From assembly GCA_049642465.1 (NCBI GenBank), contig JBAROV010000175.1:1-64000 (forward strand): DNA of 64,000 nucleotides. Direction: 5' to 3'. The position numbers were made by a program, and so were the translations under genes. Shown here in pieces: positions 57,753-64,000 of the stretch. The notes beneath the pieces are model-generated. The model made no database searches. It had not been told where the DNA came from and saw only the letters and a program-made list of their open reading frames with translations. The first letter of the stretch is position 1, and the number at the start of each line of letters is the position of its first letter. The DNA is from CAWDPQ01 sp049642465. GTDB lineage: Bacteria > Acidobacteriota > Vicinamibacteria > Vicinamibacterales > 2-12-FULL-66-21.

Positions 57753-60460
57753 CGCGATGACGCGCGTCCTCCCGACTTCCCGTCCTCATAAAGCCTCATG
57801 CTGCGCATGAACCATGGCGGGAGGTTGGGCGCCGTCGAGGTCTGGGTAATTCGAACGAACTTCGCACGGACCGGCGCGAACGGGATCATCACGGTGCCGC
57901 TGGCGGCGTCTCCTTGTGCAACTGGGTCGCTCCACGTCTGGCCATCAGCCGACACCTGCACTCGGTACGCCCGAGGGAACATCGCCACTGGCGGCGTGCC
58001 GTCGCGCCCGCCGGGCTGGGGTGGGGAATCGAACTGAATCTCCGTCAGCATCACCGGCGTGGGCAATTCAAGTTGAAACCACATGCCGGCCTGTTGCGGG
58101 ACCTTGCTCGACCAGCCTGAATAGTTCATGGCGGCCGACGCCCCCTGAGGATTGTGGCTGGCTGTTGCCTTCCATGTTGGATCGGCGACGAGCAGGCGGG
58201 GCAGCGACGCCTCGAGCTCGGAAACGGTCCAGGGCGCTTTCCGTGTGGCGCTGGCGGCGCGCACGCGCGCGACGTCCTTCGGTGAAATATACCAACCGCT
58301 ATTGCCGAACCCGCTGCGAATGTATGAAGCGATCGCCGCAACCCATTCGTCGGGGTTCGCGCCCATCGGCACCATGACGCCGCCTTGATAGGTGCGGCCG
58401 TCGAGCGGGCCGGTCAGCCCGTGCAGCAGCGTCTTGATTACATAGTCGCGATGCCCCTGCACACGGCTGGAGTTCACAAGCGGCGGCCCCATCAGCGAGC
58501 CAGGCGCTCCCTCGACGGGAGTGCCGCGCCCATCCGGCCCGTGGCATGTTCCGCACAACTCGTTGTAGATCGTCGCGCCACGCTCGACCGCCGGCTGAAC
58601 GTCCGCTGGCACGCCGCCACTGCTGCGTGCGCCCGCCCGCCCGGCAAACGTCAGCGTGTTGACCGGCTGGAGAATCTGCCGCCCGACCTCCTGGACTCCA
58701 CGCGCGTTGTTGGCCGCCTGCGCTGATTGGATCGTGGTGTTCAGGTCAGCGACCTTGAACAGATTCAGCGTCAGCATCGCTTGTATGACGACATCGGTAT
58801 CCGGATCTCTCGCCATCCGCCGATAATCATCCGCAAACGATCGATCTCCGGCGCGGTACAGCGTTTCGCTGGCACGAATCGCCTGAATCCTCATCTTGGG
58901 ATCCTGATCCTTCATCAGGTCCCGGAGGAGAGCGGCGTCGAGCGCGGCGAGCCCCTCGAGCGACCACAACGCGTGGACGCGTGCGAACAGATTTGAAGAC
59001 GTCCGTACCATGTTCTGCAGCGCGGGCACAACCGACTTGTCCTGCTTCAAGACGATCAACTGCTGCGCGGTGTCTCGCCACCACCCGTTTGGATGGGCCA
59101 GATGCGTGACCAATTGCGCAGGCGTTTCATTCAGCATCCGCGGCTGGGTGCGGTTCCGCTGGATGCCGTCATAGCTCAAACGCCACACGCGGCCGTGGCC
59201 GAGAATCTTGTGGAGCTGATATTGGTCGATTTTCTTCCGAAGGTAGGTGCCCTCCTTCGCCCATGGCGCCCCTTCGATGACGCCGCGGTACATGTCGGAG
59301 ATGTAGATCGTCCCGTCCGGTGCCGTCGTGACGTCGGTCGGGCGGAACAGCGGATCCAGCGAGCGGATGAACTCAGACAGTGGATACGCATTCCGCAGCT
59401 GCGTCAGCCCTTCGGTTGTCACGGGTTTGAGACGCCGGACGATGCGAGCGACGACTTCACCGTAGAGATAGTCGCCGACGAGATCGGGCGGCAGGCGATC
59501 GCCGCGGTAGATGTCATTTCCGGCGGCAGCAGTGGCCATGATCAGCGAACCATCCGGCAATCGCGTGCCCGGAAGACCCGCCTGAATGTCGCCAATCAGA
59601 ATCGGCGCGCCCCACGTGATGTTCAGATTTGGCTCGAGTTGGTCCCGGACCGGAAAGTTGCCGTAGTGAATCGGGAACTGAAAATATCCAGGAATCCCGG
59701 CGGCCCCCGCCTGAAACCAGATCTTGCCGAAGTTGTCCTGCGTCACGCCCCATTGCGCGCCGTTGGCGCCCGTTGGCTCTCGCAGCACGCCGTTCGGCGT
59801 CCACCGAACGCGGAAGGAATTCACCGTGCTGTACAGCCAGTTGTCCATCCCCCAGAAGAGACTGCTTGGCTGGTGCTCGATGTTGCCGGCGCGGCCGAAG
59901 CTGGTCGTAAACAGCTCTTTCTTTTCGGCTGTGCCATCGCCATCGAGATCCGTGAACTTCCAGACCTCGTCGGTATGCGATTCCATCGTCAACACGCTGT
60001 TCGCGCCGAGTGGCAACACAAATCGGGGGAACACGAGCTTGTCCACGAACACACGGTGATGCTCGTAGATGCCGTCGTTGTCTTTGTCTTCGTGAACCGA
60101 GATGCGGCCGATCGGCGGGGTCAGGTCGAAACCGTCGAGCGTTTGATCGTAGCCGCGCAGTTCCACGACGAACATGCGTCCATTGCCATCGAAGGCCAAC
60201 TGCCCAGGTTCCTGAATGTCGGGCTCGGCGAGGATCGGCTCCAGCCGATAGCCGGGGGGCAGCCAGAAGCGCTTCGCTTGTTCAGAAGGCGGCAGCGGAA
60301 GGACCGGAGCCTTTGGCGACAGATCGGCTCCCGCATTGAGCGGATCGTCTGCCGCGGGGGCCTCCACGACGCGCGCGGACTGCCCGCGCATCTGCACCTC
60401 GATGACGAGAGGGACAACAAGGATGACGAGAAGACACAGCCGGCGGAGCCACTGAGACAT
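57749..60460 (-). CDS. PVC-type quinoprotein with cytochrome c and discoidin domains
   Basis: A 903-residue exported protein. Signal peptide (LCLLVILVVPLVIEVQM); a GSDH-like propeller (about 60-430: FWLPPGYRLEPILAEPDIQEPGQLAFDGNGRMF); HEAT-like helices (about 450-600); a cytochrome c domain with CGTCH (about 640-730); and a C-terminal F5/8 type C (discoidin) domain (about 770-890: PVMLTEIQFDSPPQPGG, RVQVSADGQTWSDP) that may bind carbohydrate. It is a typical periplasmic dehydrogenase of Planctomycetota and Acidobacteriota. The ATG at 60460 was chosen over a longer frame. It overlaps the CRTAC1 start downstream. Confidence 0.87.
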   Translation of the reverse strand: MSQWLRRLCLLVILVVPLVIEVQMRGQSARVVEAPAADDPLNAGADLSPKAPVLPLPPSEQAKRFWLPPGYRLEPILAEPDIQEPGQLAFDGNGRMFVVELRGYDQTLDGFDLTPPIGRISVHEDKDNDGIYEHHRVFVDKLVFPRFVLPLGANSVLTMESHTDEVWKFTDLDGDGTAEKKELFTTSFGRAGNIEHQPSSLFWGMDNWLYSTVNSFRVRWTPNGVLREPTGANGAQWGVTQDNFGKIWFQAGAAGIPGYFQFPIHYGNFPVRDQLEPNLNITWGAPILIGDIQAGLPGTRLPDGSLIMATAAAGNDIYRGDRLPPDLVGDYLYGEVVARIVRRLKPVTTEGLTQLRNAYPLSEFIRSLDPLFRPTDVTTAPDGTIYISDMYRGVIEGAPWAKEGTYLRKKIDQYQLHKILGHGRVWRLSYDGIQRNRTQPRMLNETPAQLVTHLAHPNGWWRDTAQQLIVLKQDKSVVPALQNMVRTSSNLFARVHALWSLEGLAALDAALLRDLMKDQDPKMRIQAIRASETLYRAGDRSFADDYRRMARDPDTDVVIQAMLTLNLFKVADLNTTIQSAQAANNARGVQEVGRQILQPVNTLTFAGRAGARSSGGVPADVQPAVERGATIYNELCGTCHGPDGRGTPVEGAPGSLMGPPLVNSSRVQGHRDYVIKTLLHGLTGPLDGRTYQGGVMVPMGANPDEWVAAIASYIRSGFGNSGWYISPKDVARVRAASATRKAPWTVSELEASLPRLLVADPTWKATASHNPQGASAAMNYSGWSSKVPQQAGMWFQLELPTPVMLTEIQFDSPPQPGGRDGTPPVAMFPRAYRVQVSADGQTWSDPVAQGDAASGTVMIPFAPVRAKFVRITQTSTAPNLPPWFMRSMRLYEDGKSGGRASSR

Positions 60461-60483
60461 ACCTGATCCTTGAACGGGTGATT

Positions 60484-61800
60484 CTACCGCCGAAAACCCT
60501 GGATGAATGACACGACCTGGTCGCGCAGGTCGCTCTCCGCTCGCGAAGAAAACGGCGACGTGCGCGGCTCGTAGCCGCCTTCTTCGAAGCCCTTCGCCGT
60601 TGGCAGGTATCCGAACCATCCGTTTGTGTAACCGAAGTAGAACGTCTTCGAGAATGGGGACCGGTCGCGGACGTCGATGGCAATCTCGCAGAACATTTCG
60701 ATCGGCGCCGACCAGATCAGCGTGTCATTGATGCGTACGAAACGGACCGGAAGCCGTACCAGCGGAGGGCTACCGCTCGAGGTATAAGCGGTCAGTTCCA
60801 CGGGCCACGCGAGCCCTTCCTTGCGAGGGCTCTCGATGAGCTTCTCGGCGTGGCGGATCGCGACGTCGCTCGTTCCCGGTGCCATGGATTGAACCGCCGC
60901 GAGCACGCGATCGCCGAGCAACACGCGAAATTGCGAGAGGTGACCGCTCTGCGGCGTCGGGTAGACAGAGTAGATCGGCGCAAGATTTCCGGCAGCGCCA
61001 TTGATGTACAGGACCGTGCCACCGAGTTTCTCTTCGAGGTAGCTCGTCACGGTTCCAGGCGCGTCGCCGCTGATCTTCAGGTTCTGCCCGCTCATCACGG
61101 TTCCGTGCATCGCATAGTTGACGATCAGTGCGATGAGCGAGCCATCGGCGCGATCGAGCCGCATCAGATTAATCTGTCGATCCGACGGACCATCAGGATT
61201 CAACCCGAGCGAAATGCGGCCGTCGACGTCACGCGCGCGCCGATTGATGTTGGCAAACGCGATGCCCGCTCCAAACGCGATGCGAGCTGGCTCCAGCTTT
61301 TCACGCGCGGTGCGGACCGCATCAATCAACGCCCGGGACACGCGGGCGGTGTACGCCCGATCCCAGTCATGGTCGGACCGGCCGAGCAGCGCTCTGTACA
61401 TGTCTGACGGTCCGACTTCGGGCGCCGCATGCGTGTGCGTAACGCTCCACAGCACCTGCTTGGGATTGATGCCGGTTTCCTTTTGCAGATCGGCGGTGAC
61501 ATTGTCGTAGAGCGTCGGCGAGAACAGGCACAGATCGCTCGAAATGAGATAGAACTGCGTGTCGCCCGCCTCCATCGCCACGACCCGATGGTAGATGTTG
61601 TCGAGCACGCCGTCGGACTGCCGTGGCTGGTAGCCGGAGAGCCATTTGGAGTCCTGCGGCGTGATATCGACTTTCACTGCCGCGGCGCGGAAGACACGGG
61701 ATTGCGTGGGCTCGGCGGCGAGATACCGCTGGCCTGTGACAAAGAGAAGCCATAGCGCCGCGAGAACAGCGGGCTGTCGCAAACGACTGCGCCTCCTCAC
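60484..61800 (-). CDS. Neutral/alkaline ceramidase-like exported protein
   Basis: A 438-residue protein matching the N-terminal catalytic domain of neutral/alkaline non-lysosomal ceramidases: KVDITPQDSKWLSGYQ, LISSDLCLFSP, and the zinc-site region SVTHTHAAPEVGP with two His, plus VNYAMHGTVM and GDAPGTVTSYLEE. True ceramidases are about 650 residues with a C-terminal domain missing here, so substrate may differ; such truncated forms are frequent in Acidobacteriota and Planctomycetota sugar loci. The start is uncertain: GTG 61800 gives a good signal peptide (AVLAALWLLFVTG), while longer readings translate a repeat. Confidence 0.8.
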   Translation of the reverse strand: MRRRSRLRQPAVLAALWLLFVTGQRYLAAEPTQSRVFRAAAVKVDITPQDSKWLSGYQPRQSDGVLDNIYHRVVAMEAGDTQFYLISSDLCLFSPTLYDNVTADLQKETGINPKQVLWSVTHTHAAPEVGPSDMYRALLGRSDHDWDRAYTARVSRALIDAVRTAREKLEPARIAFGAGIAFANINRRARDVDGRISLGLNPDGPSDRQINLMRLDRADGSLIALIVNYAMHGTVMSGQNLKISGDAPGTVTSYLEEKLGGTVLYINGAAGNLAPIYSVYPTPQSGHLSQFRVLLGDRVLAAVQSMAPGTSDVAIRHAEKLIESPRKEGLAWPVELTAYTSSGSPPLVRLPVRFVRINDTLIWSAPIEMFCEIAIDVRDRSPFSKTFYFGYTNGWFGYLPTAKGFEEGGYEPRTSPFSSRAESDLRDQVVSFIQGFRR

Positions 61801-61825
61801 GGTCGTAGAAATGGCCGACGACTCT

Positions 61826-61980
61826 TCACGAAGGCCACGAAGAAACGAAGGACACGAAGACGCCAAACGAATCGCGAGGCGGTTGCGGCCCGCGCTCCGC
61901 GCGGGAGAGGAAGAGGAATTCCGGAAAACACAAGCCAAATCATAGTCCTTCGTGTCCGTCGTGCCTTCGTGTTCGTCGTG
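61826..61980. repeat. CACGAAG heptad repeats, two opposing clusters
   Basis: CACGAAGGCCACGAAGAAAC and GAAGGACACGAAGAC at 61828-61861, and the inverted form CCTTCGTGTCCGTCGTGCC then TTCGTGTTCGTCGTG at 61947-61980. They fill most of the 208-bp gap between the ceramidase-like start and the next stop. A GC-rich stretch lies between. No gene seen. Confidence 0.7.
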
Positions 61981-62008
61981 AAAGACGCCGTGAGCCCGGC
62001 TCAGCCAG

Positions 62009-63889
62009 TCAGCGAACTGCTTTCGACTCAGATCGCCGCTGCAGCGTCACCAGCCCCTGGCTCTTGATCTCCGTGAATCGCTCTCGTTCGCCGTCGGGCC
62101 ACAGGACGACCACGGCATCGACCTTGGTGGCCTCTCCCAACCCGAAATGCAGCCTCGTATCGTTGGCAGAGAGATAACTGCCGTCGCTCTTCACCCGGCG
62201 CCACAGTGTCTTCCTGCCGCTTCGTTCGACGCCGACCCACGCCCCGAACGCATGCCGGTTCGCCCCTGGCTGCTGCAGTCGAAGCTGCAGCGATTTGTTC
62301 GACCCGGTCGCCTGATTGAGAAACAACCGTGGCGGCCCGCCGTTGTTCGACACCAGGATATCGATGTCGCCGTCGTTGTCGATGTCGCCGAAGGCTGCCC
62401 CGCGCCCGATTTCCGGGCGTGCGAAGGCTGGGCCGGCAGTGCCGGTAACCTCCTCGAAGCCCTGGTCCCCTCGATTGTGGAACAACTGGTTCTTCATCCG
62501 GAACGGCGTAGGCTGACCGCGCTGTGTCTCGATGATGTTGACGGCGCCGTTCGTGATGAACAGATCAAGCCAGCCATCGTTGTCGTAATCGAACCAGTCG
62601 GTGCCAAATCCCGTGGATGCGGCAGTCGGCCGGCCAAGACCTGCCCTGGTGCGAACGTCTTCGAAATTGCCGCGGCCGTCGTTCTGGTACAGCACGAACG
62701 TTTCGCCGATGATGTTGGTGACGAAGAGGTCCTCGTCGCCATCCTGGTCGAAATCTCCGGAGCCAATCCCCATGCTGCCTTCGGGATTTCCGGCAGCGTT
62801 CACCGCCGAACCCGAGATCATCCCCTCGTCCGCGAAAGTTCCGTTGCGACGGTTGATCCAGAGCTGGTTGGGTGTCGCATCGTTGGCGACGTACAGATCG
62901 AGCCAGCCATCGGCGTTGTAATCGCCGGTCGAGACGCCAAGGCCGGCACCATCCGCCTTGATGATCCCTGCCGGCTCAGACGCGTTGGTGAACGCGCCGC
63001 GGCCATTGTTGTGATACAGGCGATCCGGAACAGGGTGGTAGACCCGCGGACTGCAGTAATCGCGGGCGCCGACGGGGTCAGCACAAGGCTTGTTGCCGGC
63101 CAGCGTGAAATCCACGTAATTCGCGACAAACAGATCGAGATGACCGTCCCGATCGTAATCGACGAATGCGGCACTGGTACTCCACAAGTCGTCGGTGACG
63201 CCCGCCGCTTTGGTGACGTCCGTAAACGTGCCATCGCCGTTATTGCGATACAGCGTGTCGGGTCCAAACGAGGTAATGAAGAGATCCAGATCGCCATCCC
63301 CGTCATAGTCGCCAGTCGTCGCTCCCATGCCGTAGCCATTCAGCGCGATCCCCGATCGCGCGGTCACGTCCGTGAACCGCAGCTTTCCGCCGGCACTCAG
63401 TTCGTTGCGGAACAAGCGGTGGCTGGGAACCTGCGCCACGGCGCGCTTCGCTGGTCCGATGTTGCCGCTTTGCACGAAGAGCACATCGAGATCGCCGTCG
63501 TTGTCGTAGTCGAACACGGCCAGGCCAGCCCCCATGACCTCTGGCATGTAGTACTCGCCGGTTGCACCGGTATCGTGGGTGAAGTTCAAGCCAACGTCGG
63601 ACGCACCTTCGATGAAAAGCGGCCCCGCTGCAGGCATCGCGAGATCGAGCAGCCATACCGAGAACGCTGCCACTATTGCCGGACGTACTAAGCACTCCGG
63701 CCAACCTTTGCGCTTCGCGCTCCGGCGGGCAAGCACCCTGGCACCTTGGCCCACCTTCGCGCTTCGCGCTCCGGCGGGCAAGCACCCTGGCACCCTGGCA
63801 CTGTGGCACCCTGGCACCCTGGCACTTTGGCCCACCTTCGCGCTTCCCGCTCCGGCGGGCAAGCACTCTGGCACTTTGATCTGATTCAT
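62009..63889 (-). CDS. CRTAC1 family protein with repeat-encoded N-terminus
   Basis: A 626-residue exported protein with an FG-GAP/VCBS propeller (FDYDNDGDLDVLFVQ, DYDGDGDLDLFITS, DYDRDGHLDLFVAN, DFDQDGDEDLFVTN) and a C-terminal ASPIC/UnbV domain (NRHAFGAWVGVERSG, LSANDTRLHFGLGEATKVDAVVVLWPDG). The ATG at 63889 overlaps the stop of an upstream TPR gene (ATGA), supporting it as the start; yet the first 65 residues come from a GC-rich repeat with several cysteines (VPGCLPAGARSAKVGQ repeated). The hydrophobic signal segment (AIVAAFSVWLLDLAM) only starts near residue 71. An internal GTG near there is an alternative start. Confidence 0.83.
   Translation of the reverse strand: MNQIKVPECLPAGAGSAKVGQSARVPGCHSARVPGCLPAGARSAKVGQGARVLARRSAKRKGWPECLVRPAIVAAFSVWLLDLAMPAAGPLFIEGASDVGLNFTHDTGATGEYYMPEVMGAGLAVFDYDNDGDLDVLFVQSGNIGPAKRAVAQVPSHRLFRNELSAGGKLRFTDVTARSGIALNGYGMGATTGDYDGDGDLDLFITSFGPDTLYRNNGDGTFTDVTKAAGVTDDLWSTSAAFVDYDRDGHLDLFVANYVDFTLAGNKPCADPVGARDYCSPRVYHPVPDRLYHNNGRGAFTNASEPAGIIKADGAGLGVSTGDYNADGWLDLYVANDATPNQLWINRRNGTFADEGMISGSAVNAAGNPEGSMGIGSGDFDQDGDEDLFVTNIIGETFVLYQNDGRGNFEDVRTRAGLGRPTAASTGFGTDWFDYDNDGWLDLFITNGAVNIIETQRGQPTPFRMKNQLFHNRGDQGFEEVTGTAGPAFARPEIGRGAAFGDIDNDGDIDILVSNNGGPPRLFLNQATGSNKSLQLRLQQPGANRHAFGAWVGVERSGRKTLWRRVKSDGSYLSANDTRLHFGLGEATKVDAVVVLWPDGERERFTEIKSQGLVTLQRRSESKAVR
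63691..63880. repeat. REP-like GC-rich repeat, three units
   Basis: Three units of the repeat seen at 2401-2475, spaced by a tandem 10-mer GTGCCAGGGT (reverse strand). Each unit has a GCGCGAAGCGCG-type core flanked by CTTGCCCGCC and GGTGGGCC arms. The tract begins nine bases after the start codon of the CRTAC1 gene. Confidence 0.8.
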
Positions 63890-64000
63890 TTCAGCAGCGC
63901 CAAGTCGCGCTCGATGGCGGCCGCGAGCTCTTTCTGCCCGAATTGAATGGCCAGCTGCTTCGCGTCACTGGCCCACTTGATCGCTTCCTCTTTTCGTCCC
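63886..64000 (-). CDS. C-terminus of a TPR-type protein (partial)
   Basis: The last 37 residues of a gene running off the window. EEAIKWASDAKQLAIQFGQK followed by ELAAAIERDLALLK is a tetratricopeptide-like helical pair, alternating small and aromatic residues. The TGA overlaps the CRTAC1 start codon (ATGA), so it is the upstream member of the same operon. Nothing more can be said without the rest. Confidence 0.6.
   Translation of the reverse strand, partial: GRKEEAIKWASDAKQLAIQFGQKELAAAIERDLALLK

Noticed and set aside
62147..63691. Long plus-strand open frame opposite the CRTAC1 gene
   Set aside because: It mirrors the repeated calcium-loop codons of the CRTAC1 propeller in antisense; similar long antisense frames lie opposite genes at 2-3.7, 11.9-13.4, 46.2-47.6 and 59.1-60.5 kb.

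Overview
The window looks like a piece of an Acidobacteriota chromosome, most likely the Vicinamibacteria (subdivision 6) type. This is an inference from gene content: high GC, an Oar-like TonB receptor with an N-terminal carboxypeptidase-regulatory domain, several CRTAC1 (FG-GAP plus ASPIC/UnbV) proteins, many PQQ/GSDH-type quinoproteins with c-type haem motifs, ThuA proteins, Tat-exported Gfo/Idh enzymes, and a Y_Y_Y propeller histidine kinase. No rRNA, tRNA, CRISPR array or transposase gene was seen. No gene-free stretch exceeds 300 bp; the longest gaps (1-207, 44719-44954, 47180-47402, 61801-62008) hold repeats or operator-like sites.

Layout. (1) 0.2-11.2 kb: a sugar-acid catabolic locus. 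An MFS importer is divergent from a FadR-type GntR regulator; then follow a DUF3500 protein, a Tat-exported Gfo/Idh oxidoreductase, an IlvD/Edd dehydratase, an SDR dehydrogenase, an FAH-family hydrolase and a two-subunit GlcD/GlcF oxidase. Together these spell a non-phosphorylative diketo-hydrolase route: aldonate to 2-keto-3-deoxy acid to 2,4-diketo acid to pyruvate plus glycolate or lactate, which GlcDF then oxidises. (2) 11.3-14.6 kb: a GMC dehydrogenase with its Tat small subunit and a secreted kinase-like protein. (3) 14.6-19.3 kb: an orphan ABC ATPase and a propeller histidine kinase/LuxR response regulator pair. (4) 19.4-34.7 kb: a 15-kb single-strand cluster of twelve or thirteen tightly packed genes for exported or membrane proteins, mostly unrecognised. 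It includes three paralogous OmpA fusions, two proteins sharing a four-cysteine domain, an 873-residue protein with a duplicated domain and a 1202-residue membrane protein with a transglutaminase-like core. This is the least explained part. (5) 34.7-52.5 kb, minus strand: quinoprotein dehydrogenases, three ThuA proteins, a TonB receptor, a periplasmic aldose epimerase, a second Gfo/Idh protein, a five-part PVC-type fusion and a nitrilase-family hydrolase. (6) 52.6-64 kb, minus strand: a mostly overlapping chain of CRTAC1, TPR, cytochrome-quinoprotein and ceramidase-like genes.

Two themes cross the regions. First, a TGCATGCA palindrome occurs twice between the GntR gene and the importer, and twice (once as TGTATGCA) upstream of the TonB receptor 43 kb away, so uptake across both membranes may be co-regulated. 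Second, the sequence is littered with short repeats (a GGGGTCAGATC inverted-repeat element, a GC-rich REP-like unit, CACGAAG and CTTCCAG arrays, a CTCCT array). Several lie inside reading frames and have been turned into protein: the GlcF C-terminus, the N-termini of two exported proteins, the region after the signal peptide of a quinoprotein, and the middle of a TPR/CRTAC1 protein.
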